From Hahella sp. CCB-MM4 (GTDB lineage Bacteria > Pseudomonadota > Gammaproteobacteria > Pseudomonadales > Oleiphilaceae): a DNA stretch of 64,000 nt. The stretch spans positions 1 to 64,000 of the forward strand of contig NZ_MRYI01000010.1 in NCBI RefSeq assembly GCF_002260525.1, written 5' to 3'. Numbering within the stretch: position 1 is the stretch's first letter; every line of letters starts with the position of its first letter. This document shows, one piece after another, positions 24,583 through 34,514 of this stretch. Under the pieces are notes generated by a model, which saw only the letters and a program-made list of their open reading frames with translations, did not search any database and was not told the DNA's origin. The translations under genes and the position numbers were made by a program.

Positions 24583-25680
24583 GTGAGCAATGAGAAAATT
24601 GAGTTATCAAAGCTGCGTGACCGTATTGATCAAATCGATCGCCAGCTGCTTGAGCTGATCAGTGAGCGTGCTCGCTGTGCTCAGAGTGTTGCAGAAGTAA
24701 AGCTGAGTTCCGGAGCCCAGGGGGATGTGGTTTTCTATCGCCCCGAACGGGAGGCTCAAGTGTTGCGAAAGGTTATGGAATTAAATTCCGGACCTTTGAG
24801 CGACGAAGAGGTGGCCAGGCTGTTTCGAGAGGTGATGTCAGCATGCCTTGCATTGGAAAACCCTTTGCACATTGCCTATCTTGGCCCTGAAGGTACGTTC
24901 ACCCACGCCGCTGCGTTAAAGCATTTTGGCCACTCGGTAGTATCGCTTCCTCATGCGGCTATCGACGAAGTCTTTCGTGAAGTTGAGGCAGGAACGGCTC
25001 ATTATGGAGTGGTGCCTGTGGAGACCTCCAGCGAGGGGATGATTAACCACACGCTGGACGTTTTTGTGAATTCGCCGTTGAATATCTGCGGCGAAGTCCA
25101 GATTCGTACTCATTACCACCTGCTTATTTCTCCTGCAACGCAAATAGAAGATGTGGAAGTTATATACTCCCAAGCTTCCTCGTTAGCCAATTGCAGACAA
25201 TGGCTGGATGAGAAATGGCCGGGAGCGCAGAGGGTTGCGGTGTCCTCCCATGAGGAGGCGGTAACCCTGGCTGCCAAACAGAAAAACGCGGCTGCGATTG
25301 CCGGAGAGCACTGCATAGGGTTATTTGGAGTTAAATCTATTGCCGGGAATATAGAAGACAGGCCCAATCAGATTGCCCGTTTTCTGATTATCGGCAGAGA
25401 GCGCATAGCGTCGAGTGGTAATGATCGAACTTCTGTGCTGGTAACAATCAAGGACGAGCCAGGAGCTCTGTATCGAATGCTGGGAGCGTTTTATAAGCAT
25501 AGTCTGAGTCTGACCCGGCTTGATTCAAGGCCTGCTCTCAGTGGTGAGCAGCGTTATCTCTTCTTTATTGATTTTAGCGGTCATTGGGAAGATGAGAATG
25601 TCGTTGCAGCTATTCAGGAATTGTCCCGTGAGGTGCTGGACGTTCGTCACCTGGGCTCCTACCCTCTGGGCGTCTTATAG
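24583..25680 (+). CDS. pheA: Chorismate mutase / prephenate dehydratase (P-protein)
   Basis: A 365-residue bifunctional enzyme of phenylalanine synthesis. An AroQ-type chorismate mutase occupies about 5-90 (LRDRIDQIDRQLLELISERA). The prephenate dehydratase domain at about 95-275 starts IAYLGPEGTFTHAA. A regulatory ACT domain at about 285-360 contains the DSRP variant of the ESRP phenylalanine-binding motif and GALYRMLG. The start is GTG at 24583 with GAGGGAAAG upstream. First of the aromatic/histidine block pheA - hisC - tyrA/aroA. Confidence 0.95.
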   Translation: MSNEKIELSKLRDRIDQIDRQLLELISERARCAQSVAEVKLSSGAQGDVVFYRPEREAQVLRKVMELNSGPLSDEEVARLFREVMSACLALENPLHIAYLGPEGTFTHAAALKHFGHSVVSLPHAAIDEVFREVEAGTAHYGVVPVETSSEGMINHTLDVFVNSPLNICGEVQIRTHYHLLISPATQIEDVEVIYSQASSLANCRQWLDEKWPGAQRVAVSSHEEAVTLAAKQKNAAAIAGEHCIGLFGVKSIAGNIEDRPNQIARFLIIGRERIASSGNDRTSVLVTIKDEPGALYRMLGAFYKHSLSLTRLDSRPALSGEQRYLFFIDFSGHWEDENVVAAIQELSREVLDVRHLGSYPLGVL

Positions 25681-25812
25681 CGATTGAAGCAGGCTGCTGA
25701 TCAAGCGGGCTAATCGTTTCACCGAATGCCCCGGTATCTAGAGGTGCCGGGGCGGACGCCTCATTAAAATCGCGTCAGATATTTATCAAAAACAACATAG
25801 AGTGATATCGCC

Positions 25813-26907
25813 ATGAACTTTCTTTCGTTAGCTAATGCAGGGATTCAGAAACTAACTCCTTACCAGCCGGGCAAACCTATTGAGGAATTGCAGCGGGAGT
25901 TGGGGCTGACTGAAATTATTAAACTTGCCAGCAACGAAAATCCGTTAGGGCCAAGCCCGAGGGTGGGCGAGGCGCTGGCAGCATGTGTTCCTGAATTGTC
26001 GCGCTATCCCGATGGGAATGCTTTTCGTTTGAAGCAGGCGCTTGCAAAGAAATTATCTGTGGGGACAGATCAGTTGACCATCGGCAACGGTTCTAACGAT
26101 ATCCTTGAGTTTGTGCCGAGGGTGTTCGCTAATTCCGAGTCGGAAATCATATTCTCTGAGTACTCTTTTGCTGTATACCCCCTCGCTACTATGGGGGTTG
26201 GTGCAAAGCCTGTGGTTACGCCGGCAAAGGATTGGGGGCATGACCTGGATGCCATGGTTGAAGCAATCACAGAACATACTCGGGTCATTTTTGTTGCCAA
26301 TCCAAATAACCCCACGGGCACCTGGATTCCTAAGGCAGACCTGGAAGCATTTCTGGCTCGGGTACCAGAGCGTATCATTGTGGTTCTGGATGAGGCGTAC
26401 GCTGAGTATTTGCAGGAGCCAGATTATCCTAATGGGGTTTCCTACATTTCGCAGTATCCCAATCTTATAGTGACCAGAACATTCTCCAAGGCCTATGGGC
26501 TGGCAGGTCTTCGTCTTGGTTATTCAATATCCAGTCCAGAGCTGGCTGATCTGCTGAATCGAATTCGTCAGCCGTTCAATGTGAACCTGCCGGCGCAGGA
26601 AGCGGCATTGGCTGTGTTGCAGGATGAGGAGTATCTGGAAAAGTCCATCGCTGTCAACACGGCGGGGCTGCGGCAGTTGGGGTCAGGCTTCGAGCGGTTG
26701 GGTCTGCAATATATTCCGTCTGTGGCCAATTTTATTGCCGTTGAAGTGGGTGATAATGCGGGAGAGATTTATCAGGCTCTGTTGCATAAAGGGGTAATTG
26801 TTCGTCCGGTCGCCAACTACTCCATGACCAGGCATTTAAGGGTGTCGGTGGGATTGGAGTCAGAGAATGAGCGGTTCCTCAAGGCGCTTGAGGAAGTGTT
26901 GGCCTGA
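25813..26907 (+). CDS. hisC: Histidinol-phosphate aminotransferase (possibly aromatic aminotransferase)
   Basis: A 364-residue fold-type I PLP aminotransferase. The PLP lysine is K226 in TFSKAYGLAGLRLGY; NPNNPTGTW and the N-terminal GLTEIIKLASNENPLGPSP fit HisC2. Its place between pheA and tyrA/aroA suggests it also transaminates phenylpyruvate or 4-hydroxyphenylpyruvate, as HisC2 paralogues in this position are thought to do (inference). A 26-nt hairpin with stem GCCCCGG/CCGGGGC (25728-25753) lies in the 132-bp gap upstream. Confidence 0.92.
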   Translation: MNFLSLANAGIQKLTPYQPGKPIEELQRELGLTEIIKLASNENPLGPSPRVGEALAACVPELSRYPDGNAFRLKQALAKKLSVGTDQLTIGNGSNDILEFVPRVFANSESEIIFSEYSFAVYPLATMGVGAKPVVTPAKDWGHDLDAMVEAITEHTRVIFVANPNNPTGTWIPKADLEAFLARVPERIIVVLDEAYAEYLQEPDYPNGVSYISQYPNLIVTRTFSKAYGLAGLRLGYSISSPELADLLNRIRQPFNVNLPAQEAALAVLQDEEYLEKSIAVNTAGLRQLGSGFERLGLQYIPSVANFIAVEVGDNAGEIYQALLHKGVIVRPVANYSMTRHLRVSVGLESENERFLKALEEVLA

Positions 26908-26970
26908 TGAGAGACGGGGCTTTGGAGTTTGGTCGGCAAAAATCGAATCGGCTGAATGGTTGAGGGTTAT

Positions 26971-29193
26971 ATGTCTGGAAAGCTGGATGTGCCTCGCATT
27001 GGAGTTATCGGTCTTGGGCTGATTGGTGGTTCGTTTGCTAAAGCCCTTAAACAGGCTGGAACGGTCGGGCGGATCTATGGATTTGATACCCGGGCGCAGG
27101 AAGTCCGCTTGGCTGAAAAGCTTCAGGTGATTGATGAGGCTTGCGATAGTTTGCCGGATATTGCCGCTAAAGCTGAAATACTGGTGCTTGCTACTCCGGT
27201 GAAGGCAATTGAGCCGGTGCTAAGGGAATTAGCGCCTCACCTGGAAAAAAGCCATATCCTGACGGATATGGCGAGCGTTAAAGGGGCTGTGGCCGAGGCT
27301 GCTGTAAAAGTGTTCGGTGAGGTTCCTGCCAATTTTGTGCTGGGACACCCGATCGCTGGTTCAGAGAAAAGTGGAGTTGCTGCAGCTAATGGGGATCTTT
27401 ATAAAGATCACAAAGTTATTCTGACCCCGACGGCTGATACTGAGATGAATGCGCTGGATCAGGTGGTAAAACTCTGGCGCGCCACCGGGGCGCAGGTGCT
27501 GATGATGTCGGTGCCTCACCACGATGAGGTTTTGGCTGCTACCAGTCATTTGCCTCATCTGATCGCTTTTTCACTAGTGGATACCCTGGCGGGGGCAGAC
27601 GACAATAAAGAAATTTTTCGCTATGCTGCCGGCGGATTCAGGGACTTCACACGTATAGCTGCCAGTGATCCCATCATGTGGCACGATATTTTTTTAAGTA
27701 ACCGGGCAGCTGTCCTCAAGGTAATAGACGAATTTAGCGCGGATCTTGGAAAATTGCGGAAAGCAATTGATCAGGGAGACGGCGAGACCTTGATGGGGGT
27801 ATTTACCCGTGCCAAGGCCGCTCGAGAACACTTTTCCAAAATGCTTGAAGGTAAGGCTTACGATAGCAATATGAACAGTCAAAATCTGACCTATATAGCG
27901 CACCAGGGCAGCGCTGTGAAAGGTGATATTCGAGTCCCTGGAGATAAATCCATGTCCCACCGTTCTATTATGCTGGGGTCTCTGGCAGAAGGTGTGACGG
28001 AAGTGGAAGGCTTTCTTGAAGGCGAGGATGCGCTTGCGACATTGCAGGCATTCCGGGACATGGGAGTCGTGATAGAAGGGCCTGACCGTGGAAGGGTTGT
28101 TATTCATGGTGTAGGGATGCACGGCCTCAAAGCGCCTCATGGTCCTCTGTACCTTGGGAATTCCGGCACCTCGATGAGGTTGCTGGCAGGACTTCTCAGT
28201 GGTCAGAGCTTCAGTGTTGAGTTGACAGGGGATGAGTCCTTGTCGAAACGTCCCATGGAAAGGGTTGCGAAACCGTTGAGGGAAATGGGAGCGGTTATCG
28301 AGACGGGAGATCAGGGGCGCCCTCCTATGATTATCAAAGGCGGTAGCCAGCTGAGAGGCGTTCATTATGATATGCCAATTGCCAGCGCTCAGGTGAAATC
28401 CTGCTTATTGCTCGCTGGGCTCTATGCTGAAGGAGAAACCTCGGTAGTTGAGCCTGCACCTACACGTGACCACACTGAGCGGATGCTGAAAGGTTTTGGT
28501 TACGATGTGGCGGTGGATGGCAGTCGTGCAGCCGTCAATGGCGGTGGTAAGTTGTCTGCGACAAAAATCGATGTTCCGTCTGATATTTCCTCGGCTGCCT
28601 TTTTCCTGGTCGCAGCCAGTATCACTCCAGGATCAGATCTCACCCTGCGTCATGTCGGCATCAATCCAACACGCACCGGGGTGATCAATATTCTGCGTTT
28701 GATGGGGGCGGATATCGAAGTCTTCAACGAGAAAGAGGTTGGGGGTGAACCGGTCGCGGATATCAGGGTGAAATATGCTCCGCTGAAAGGAATCGAAATC
28801 CCTCAGGATCAGGTTCCGTTGGCGATCGATGAATTCCCGGTGCTCTTCATTGCTGCCGTCAATGCTGAGGGTGAGACTGTGCTCAGTGGTGCAGAGGAGC
28901 TGCGTGTCAAAGAAAGTGATCGTATCCAGGTGATGGCAGACGGTCTGAAAGCGCTTGGGGTCGATAGCGAGGTTCGCCCCGATGGTATCGTGTTGCGGCA
29001 GTCCAGTATCGGTAGTGGAAGTGTTGAAAGTCATGGTGATCATCGGATCGCAATGGCTTTTGCAGTCGCTTCACTGGTTTCTAAGAGCGATATCACCATC
29101 AAAGATTGCGCTAATGTTGCAACATCCTTTCCCAATTTCTGGGAGCTGGCGAATGAAGTCGGGTTTAATCTAAGGCCGGCGGGGGAGGTATGA
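26971..29193 (+). CDS. tyrA-aroA: Fused prephenate dehydrogenase and EPSP synthase
   Basis: A 740-residue fusion known from Pseudomonas and relatives. The N-terminal 300 residues are a prephenate/arogenate dehydrogenase (NAD motif GVIGLGLIGGSFAKAL, catalytic-type H in LGHPIAGSEKSG). The C-terminal part from about residue 305 is 5-enolpyruvylshikimate-3-phosphate synthase (VPGDKSMSHR, LGNSGTSMRLL, SGDESLSKRPM-like block, ESDRI). It thus makes the chorismate precursor and starts the tyrosine branch. I chose ATG 26971 because GAGGG sits seven bases upstream; an ATG at 26956 lacks a ribosome binding site. Its stop overlaps the cmk start by 4 bp. Confidence 0.95.
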   Translation: MSGKLDVPRIGVIGLGLIGGSFAKALKQAGTVGRIYGFDTRAQEVRLAEKLQVIDEACDSLPDIAAKAEILVLATPVKAIEPVLRELAPHLEKSHILTDMASVKGAVAEAAVKVFGEVPANFVLGHPIAGSEKSGVAAANGDLYKDHKVILTPTADTEMNALDQVVKLWRATGAQVLMMSVPHHDEVLAATSHLPHLIAFSLVDTLAGADDNKEIFRYAAGGFRDFTRIAASDPIMWHDIFLSNRAAVLKVIDEFSADLGKLRKAIDQGDGETLMGVFTRAKAAREHFSKMLEGKAYDSNMNSQNLTYIAHQGSAVKGDIRVPGDKSMSHRSIMLGSLAEGVTEVEGFLEGEDALATLQAFRDMGVVIEGPDRGRVVIHGVGMHGLKAPHGPLYLGNSGTSMRLLAGLLSGQSFSVELTGDESLSKRPMERVAKPLREMGAVIETGDQGRPPMIIKGGSQLRGVHYDMPIASAQVKSCLLLAGLYAEGETSVVEPAPTRDHTERMLKGFGYDVAVDGSRAAVNGGGKLSATKIDVPSDISSAAFFLVAASITPGSDLTLRHVGINPTRTGVINILRLMGADIEVFNEKEVGGEPVADIRVKYAPLKGIEIPQDQVPLAIDEFPVLFIAAVNAEGETVLSGAEELRVKESDRIQVMADGLKALGVDSEVRPDGIVLRQSSIGSGSVESHGDHRIAMAFAVASLVSKSDITIKDCANVATSFPNFWELANEVGFNLRPAGEV

Positions 29194-29879
29194 CCGGAGG
29201 TACTACTGCACCGGTGATCACTATTGATGGACCCTCTGGTTCAGGCAAGGGAACAATTGCCAAGTTACTGGCCCGTCAGCTCGGTTGGCATATTCTGGAT
29301 TCCGGCGCTCTATATCGCCTGACTGCCCTGAGCGCGGTGAAACAGGGCGTGGATCTGAATGATCCTGGAGCTGTTGCCGGGGTTGCCAGGAAGCTGGATG
29401 TTGAATTCCGATCTGGTCAAATGGATCAGCCGGTCTCGGTATACCTGATGGGGGAAGATGTCACAGAAGAAATTCGTACTGAAACCTGTGGCGACAAAGC
29501 TTCCCAGATCGCACCCCATACGGTTGTCCGCGAGGCCTTGTTGCAGCGTCAGCGTGATTTTCGTCGTATGCCGGGCCTGGTGGCGGATGGACGGGATATG
29601 GGCACAGTGGTCTTCCCTGATTCCCCCTGTAAGGTCTATTTAACGGCAAGCGCCGAAATCAGGGCCCAGAGACGGTATGAGCAGTTGAAGCAACAGGGTC
29701 AGAGTGTTAAAATTGCGCACCTTTTAAGCGAGATCAAGGCGCGTGACGACCGGGATATGAACCGTGAAAACGCTCCCCTTAGACCCGCTGATGACGCTGT
29801 AACCCTTGACACGTCTGGGATTCCGATAGATGAGGTGCTGCGCGAAGTGCTTCAAATCTGGTCCTCAAAACAGGCTTAA
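29190..29879 (+). CDS. cmk: Cytidylate kinase
   Basis: A 229-residue kinase phosphorylating CMP and dCMP. The P-loop GPSGSGKGT is at about 14-22. The CMP-binding insert and the LID segment with RDDRDMNRENAPL follow. Translationally coupled to the tyrA-aroA gene by an ATGA overlap, with GGGGGAGG as a strong ribosome binding site. cmk - rpsA is a conserved pair in gammaproteobacteria. Confidence 0.96.
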   Translation: MTGGTTAPVITIDGPSGSGKGTIAKLLARQLGWHILDSGALYRLTALSAVKQGVDLNDPGAVAGVARKLDVEFRSGQMDQPVSVYLMGEDVTEEIRTETCGDKASQIAPHTVVREALLQRQRDFRRMPGLVADGRDMGTVVFPDSPCKVYLTASAEIRAQRRYEQLKQQGQSVKIAHLLSEIKARDDRDMNRENAPLRPADDAVTLDTSGIPIDEVLREVLQIWSSKQA

Positions 29880-30025
29880 GCAAGAGCCGCAGCTTCAGGA
29901 ATTTTTTGTAAATTCCATCAGGTGATTGTTTTTTTGGTGTAAGCCAGTATTGCCAACTAAGCAATCAATTCAAAAACTGACCGTGTTAGCTGGCCACGCG
30001 GAGTATATTCATTACAGGAAACACA

Positions 30026-31705
30026 ATGAGCGAGAGCTTTGCTGAGCTTTTTGAAGAAAGTTTAAAAGAAATCGACATGCAGCCCGGTTCCATCGTAAAG
30101 GGAACCGTTGTAGACATTGACCAAGACTGGGTTACTGTTCACGCCGGCTTAAAATCTGAAGGGGTTATCCCTGTTTCTCAGTTCCTTGATGATAAAGGTG
30201 AACTGAATCTGAGCATCGGAGACGAAGTCGATGTTGCTCTGGATGCGGTAGAAGATGGTTTCGGTGAAACCCGTCTGTCCCGTGAGAAGGCCAAGCGTGC
30301 GGAAGCATGGAAAGATCTCGAAAAAGCCTTCGAAGCCAATGAAGTTGTTATGGGTGTCATCAACGGTAAAGTCAAAGGTGGCTTCACTGTTGAATTGGGT
30401 GGCATTCGCGCGTTCCTGCCAGGTTCTTTGGTAGATGTGCGTCCTATCCGCGATACTGCACACCTCGAAGGTAAAGACCTCGAATTCAAAGTCATTAAGC
30501 TTGACCAAAAGCGCAACAACGTTGTTGTTTCCCGTCGTGCTGTTCTGGAAGCTGAAAACAGCGCAGAACGTGATGCACTTCTGCAGACTCTGCAGGAAGG
30601 TATGGAAGTCAAAGGTATTGTTAAGAACCTGACTGACTACGGTGCGTTCGTTGATCTGGGTGGTGTTGACGGCCTGCTGCACATCACTGATATGGCTTGG
30701 AAGCGCATCAAGCACCCAAGCGAGATCGTCAATGTTGGTGATGAAATCTCCGTTAAAGTGCTGAAGTTCGACCGTGAGCGTAATCGCGTTTCTCTGGGTC
30801 TGAAGCAACTGGGTGAAGATCCATGGGTAGCTATCAAAGAGCGTTATCCTGAAAACACCCGTGTTACTGCACGCGTTACCAATCTGACAGACTACGGCTG
30901 CTTTGCTGAGCTGGAAGAAGGTGTTGAAGGTCTGGTTCACGTATCCGAAATGGATTGGACCAACAAGAACATTCATCCTTCCAAAGTTGTCCAACTGGGC
31001 GACGAAATTGAAGTGATGGTTCTGGATATCGACGAAGAGCGTCGTCGTATCTCTCTGGGTATCAAGCAGTGTCATGCTAACCCATGGGAAGAGTTCTCAG
31101 GCAGCTTCAACAAGGGCGACAAGATTTCCGGTAAGATCAAGTCTATCACTGACTTCGGTATCTTCCTGGGTCTGGACGGCGGTATCGACGGTCTGGTTCA
31201 CTTGTCTGACATCTCCTGGAACGAGCCAGGTGAAGAAGCTGTACGCAAGTACAAGAAAGGTGACGACCTGGAGACTGTTATCCTGTCGATTGATCCTGAG
31301 CGTGAGCGTATTTCTCTGGGTATCAAGCAGCTGGAAAGCGATCCATTTGCTGAATTCACCCAGTTGAACGACAAAGGTACTATCGTCACTGGTAAAGTAA
31401 TCTCTGTTGACGCTAAGGCCGCTGTTGTTGCTCTGAATGATGATGTTGAAGCGGTACTGAAAGCATCTGAAATCAGCCGTGACAAAGTTGAAGACGCGCG
31501 CAACGTGCTGAACGAAGGCGAAGAAGTTGAAGCCAAGATCATCAGCGTTGACCGCAAAAATCGCGTGATCAATCTGTCCATCAAGTCTAAGGATATTGAT
31601 GAAGAGAAGCAGGCTATCCGCGATGTGAAGGAAAAACAAACTGAAGCTCAAGGTCCGACCACTATCGGTGATCTGATCAAGGAACAGCTGCAACAGCAAA
31701 GCTAA
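30026..31705 (+). CDS. rpsA: 30S ribosomal protein S1
   Basis: A 559-residue protein with six S1 RNA-binding domains; repeated signatures include [35 protein letters not shown] and [18 protein letters not shown]. The first two domains dock on the ribosome and the later ones hold mRNA. Codon use is highly biased, as expected for a ribosomal protein. A 146-bp leader upstream probably has its own promoter. It is followed by a terminator. Confidence 0.97.
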   Translation: MSESFAELFEESLKEIDMQPGSIVKGTVVDIDQDWVTVHAGLKSEGVIPVSQFLDDKGELNLSIGDEVDVALDAVEDGFGETRLSREKAKRAEAWKDLEKAFEANEVVMGVINGKVKGGFTVELGGIRAFLPGSLVDVRPIRDTAHLEGKDLEFKVIKLDQKRNNVVVSRRAVLEAENSAERDALLQTLQEGMEVKGIVKNLTDYGAFVDLGGVDGLLHITDMAWKRIKHPSEIVNVGDEISVKVLKFDRERNRVSLGLKQLGEDPWVAIKERYPENTRVTARVTNLTDYGCFAELEEGVEGLVHVSEMDWTNKNIHPSKVVQLGDEIEVMVLDIDEERRRISLGIKQCHANPWEEFSGSFNKGDKISGKIKSITDFGIFLGLDGGIDGLVHLSDISWNEPGEEAVRKYKKGDDLETVILSIDPERERISLGIKQLESDPFAEFTQLNDKGTIVTGKVISVDAKAAVVALNDDVEAVLKASEISRDKVEDARNVLNEGEEVEAKIISVDRKNRVINLSIKSKDIDEEKQAIRDVKEKQTEAQGPTTIGDLIKEQLQQQS

Positions 31706-31750
31706 TCGCTTAGTTGTAAAGTTAAGCTTCAAACTTCGGTTTGGAAATTG

Positions 31751-31780
31751 AAAAAAACGGGCTATATGCCCGTTTTTTTT
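31751..31780 (+). terminator. Terminator after rpsA
   Basis: AAAAACGGGC-TATAT-GCCCGTTTTTTTT: a GC stem flanked by A and T runs. Confidence 0.92.
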
Positions 31781-31837
31781 GTGTTTTTTTAATTCTTTAA
31801 CTACACTTCTGACGATGGCTTTGATAAGGAAAATTCT

Positions 31838-32134
31838 ATGACCAAGTCAGAATTAGTCGAGATTATTGCGTCCAAACAACCACAACTTTCAGTCAAAGAC
31901 GTTGAGCTCGCCGTTAAAACGATCATAGAGTACATGTCGCAAACCTTGTCTCAGGGTCAGCGCATAGAAATACGCGGATTCGGTAGTTTCAGTCTGCATT
32001 ATCGTGCCCCGCGGGTGGGGCGTAATCCCAAAACAGGGGAAACAGTCCACCTGCCGGCTAAGTATGTGCCTCATTTTAAACCGGGGAAAGAATTGCGTGA
32101 TGAAGTAAACGCCAGCCTGAAAGCCGGGTATTAA
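31838..32134 (+). CDS. ihfB: Integration host factor subunit beta
   Basis: A 98-residue HU/IHF-family DNA-bending protein. It starts [11 protein letters not shown] and carries the beta-arm tip R-N-P-K-T-G (about 62-67) whose proline intercalates in DNA, and ends with [11 protein letters not shown]. Forms a heterodimer with IhfA, not encoded here. AAGGAAAAT precedes the ATG. The rpsA - ihfB order is conserved. Confidence 0.96.
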   Translation: MTKSELVEIIASKQPQLSVKDVELAVKTIIEYMSQTLSQGQRIEIRGFGSFSLHYRAPRVGRNPKTGETVHLPAKYVPHFKPGKELRDEVNASLKAGY

Positions 32135-32162
32135 TTTCGTCAAACCTGCCTCGATCTGACTC

Positions 32163-32204
32163 GACAATGTCGCTATCTATTCTCCTGACATTGTCGTTAT
32201 CTAT
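32163..32204 (+). repeat. Tandem GACAnTGTCGnTATCTAT repeat upstream of lapA
   Basis: Two 18-bp copies (32163-32180 and 32187-32204) start 24 bp apart and differ at two positions. Each contains the 9-bp palindrome GACA-N-TGTC. They lie 43-84 bp before the lapA start, where an operator would be expected. Confidence 0.5.
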
Positions 32205-32246
32205 GTTAAGATAGGCACCCAATGGAGATTGGGGTCGAGTACACGC

Positions 32247-32522
32247 ATGGCGAAAATTAAGAAATTCATCCTATTGCTATTGGTATTGGTCGTCTTTGTG
32301 ATCGGGCTAATGTTTATGCTCTCGAACAATGACGCTGTGCACCTGGATTTGATCGTGACTAAGATCGGACCTATTGATGTGATATTTGTGGCAGTTGGTG
32401 CGTTTGCTGTTGGCCTGATTCTCGGCATGATGGTGACTGGTTTGACGGTTCTAAAGCTGAAAGTAGTAGGACCCAAGAACAAGGCGCCAAAAAGTAGGCA
32501 AACTGTAGCCACCAATAATTAG
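32247..32522 (+). CDS. lapA: LapA-like inner-membrane protein (DUF1049)
   Basis: A 91-residue protein with two membrane helices (about 6-24 and 40-62) and the DUF1049 hallmark SNNDAVHLDL between them. In E. coli LapA works with LapB and FtsH in controlling LpxC and lipopolysaccharide assembly. ATG at 32247 is preferred over a TTG 18 bases upstream. Only 5 bp separate it from lapB. The C-terminus is basic. Confidence 0.88.
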   Translation: MAKIKKFILLLLVLVVFVIGLMFMLSNNDAVHLDLIVTKIGPIDVIFVAVGAFAVGLILGMMVTGLTVLKLKVVGPKNKAPKSRQTVATNN

Positions 32523-32527
32523 CATTT

Positions 32528-33688
32528 ATGGAATTCATCGGGCAGTGGTTACTGGTGGCGGCAGCCATCGGCATCGGCTGGTTTATAGGGTACCAGCAGT
32601 CTAGAAGGGGCGGCACCAAGACCGTTGATACCCGTTCCGGTAAATATCCCAAGACCCTTCAGTACCTGTTTGAGGCATATGATGCCCCAACACTGGACTC
32701 TTTTCTCCAGGAGCTGGAGGTTAACCGTCATACCATTCAGCTCCATCTGTCCATTGCCAACTATTACCGCCGCAAAGGCGAAATCGAAAAAGCGACCGCC
32801 ATTCATCAGAATCTGCTGTCACATCCAGAGGCGCGTCTGCAACATTCAAGTCAGTTAACTTTTGAGTTAGCTCAGGACTATATGGTCGCAGGGCTGTATG
32901 ACCGGGCAGAGGCGCTTTTTATTGAGCTTTCCAATGAAAGGCAGTGGAAGCAGCGCTGTACTGAGAGTTTGCTGGAAATCTATGAACACGAGAAAGACTG
33001 GGATATTGCCCGAGAGCGGGCGCTTTCGTTGGACGTTAAGCGCGATAGGGATCTGCAGCGGAGAATAGCCCAATATTGTTGTGAGTTGGCGGATCGTAGT
33101 ATCCGGCGTAAAGATTTCGCGGAGGCCAGGCAGTTTCTTAAAGAAGCTTTAGGGCATGATAAATCCTGTGTCCGGGCCAGCCTGCAGATGGCGCGGGTGT
33201 GTATTGCGACAGAACAGTTCGCAGAAGCGTTAAATGAATTGAAGCGTATAGAGCAGCAGGATCCGGTCTTCCTGACGGAGGCTGTCGATCTGATCGTTGA
33301 AATCTGTATGGTGACCCAGGAGCAGGATAAGCTGGTCCGGATACTTCAGCGAATCTGGGAGCAACAGCCATCTGCCCATGTCATGATGACATTGGCCACT
33401 CAGCTGGGGCAGGATAGCGATCCGCAGAATGCTATTGAATTTCTTCTACAGCAGCTTGATGAGCATCCTACTCTTGGAGGAGTGAAAACTTTGCTGGAGC
33501 TCCTGACTCCGTTCGCCGAAACGGAAACCAAGCGCTGGGTGCAGATCATAAAAGGTGTGCTGGAATCCTTATTGGAAAAAAATCAGGACTACTGTTGCAT
33601 CAATTGCGGATTCTCGGGGCGTCATATGCATTGGCAATGTCCAAGTTGCAAAACCTGGGGAAATATCAAGCCTATTCCGTGGGTGTGA
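32528..33688 (+). CDS. lapB: LPS assembly regulator LapB (YciM)
   Basis: A 386-residue protein with an N-terminal membrane anchor (about 5-20), a series of TPR repeats through the middle (for example HLSIANYYRRKGEIEKATAI) and a C-terminal rubredoxin-like zinc knuckle with C357-xx-C360 and C371-xx-C374. LapB directs FtsH to degrade LpxC and so sets lipopolysaccharide output. Immediately downstream of lapA. Confidence 0.93.
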   Translation: MEFIGQWLLVAAAIGIGWFIGYQQSRRGGTKTVDTRSGKYPKTLQYLFEAYDAPTLDSFLQELEVNRHTIQLHLSIANYYRRKGEIEKATAIHQNLLSHPEARLQHSSQLTFELAQDYMVAGLYDRAEALFIELSNERQWKQRCTESLLEIYEHEKDWDIARERALSLDVKRDRDLQRRIAQYCCELADRSIRRKDFAEARQFLKEALGHDKSCVRASLQMARVCIATEQFAEALNELKRIEQQDPVFLTEAVDLIVEICMVTQEQDKLVRILQRIWEQQPSAHVMMTLATQLGQDSDPQNAIEFLLQQLDEHPTLGGVKTLLELLTPFAETETKRWVQIIKGVLESLLEKNQDYCCINCGFSGRHMHWQCPSCKTWGNIKPIPWV

Positions 33689-33791
33689 TGATTACACAGA
33701 AAATTTAGGCGGCTTGAAGAGTATGTGATGCCGAACAGGATGTTTTGTATCTATGCTGATCAATAATGAAATGAAAGGTGATGAAATAGAC

Positions 33792-34505
33792 ATGGCTCAA
33801 CCCACTGAACCCAGAATCGTTGTGGCATTGGATTTCTCGGAGCGCAAGGCGCTTGAAGGTTTTGTAGAGCAGGTTGATCCTTCTTTATGTCGTTTGAAAG
33901 TCGGGAAAGAATTATTTACCTCTTTTGGTCCAGAGATTGTCCACTGGTTGCAAAACAAAGGATTCGAAATATTTCTGGATCTCAAATTCCATGACATCCC
34001 CAATACAACCGCTCATGCTGTGAAGGCTGCTGCCAATATGGGAGTTTGGATGGTCAATGTCCATGCTTCCGGAGGGCGCAGGATGATGGAAGCCTGTCGT
34101 GAGATATTACAGCCTTTTCAGCAGCCGCCGCTTTTGATTGCGGTGACGATTCTGACCAGTCTGAGTGATGATGAATTGCAGGAAATCGGTTACTCCTCGG
34201 ATGCTGAGCAAATGGTGAAACGGCTGGCCTCTTTGAGTAAAGACAGCGGGATGGATGGCGTTGTCTGCTCTGCGCAGGAATCGGCCATGCTGCGCTCGGC
34301 GCTGGGGGATGACTTTGCTCTGGTGACTCCGGGAATTCGACCGGGCTTTGCAGCCAAGGATGACCAGACGAGAATTGTGACGCCCGCCAAGGCGGTGGAA
34401 GATGGCAGCCACTATCTGGTGATTGGGCGGCCTATCACCAGAGCGGATGATCCATTAAAGGCTTTGACCCTCATTCAGCAGGAGCTGAATAACGGCGTCG
34501 CATAA
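33792..34505 (+). CDS. pyrF: Orotidine 5'-phosphate decarboxylase
   Basis: A 237-residue TIM barrel that makes UMP from OMP. The catalytic charged network D62-x-K64-xx-D67 is in [11 protein letters not shown]. The phosphate-binding end has TPGIRP and VIGRPIT. ATG at 33792 has AAAGGTGATG upstream; the longer frame from 33753 adds 13 residues absent from the family. lapB - pyrF order is conserved. Convergent with the chemosensory cluster, without an obvious terminator between them. Confidence 0.96.
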   Translation: MAQPTEPRIVVALDFSERKALEGFVEQVDPSLCRLKVGKELFTSFGPEIVHWLQNKGFEIFLDLKFHDIPNTTAHAVKAAANMGVWMVNVHASGGRRMMEACREILQPFQQPPLLIAVTILTSLSDDELQEIGYSSDAEQMVKRLASLSKDSGMDGVVCSAQESAMLRSALGDDFALVTPGIRPGFAAKDDQTRIVTPAKAVEDGSHYLVIGRPITRADDPLKALTLIQQELNNGVA

Positions 34506-34514
34506 TAACGCGGG

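Noticed and set aside
25728-25753. GCCCCGG/CCGGGGC hairpin before hisC as a terminator or attenuator
   Set aside because: Seven-bp stem with a 12-nt loop and no T run, and no leader peptide or competing stem was found.
30149-31075. 308-codon minus-strand frame opposite rpsA
   Set aside because: Antisense frame created by the strong codon bias and repeats of rpsA; no family features.
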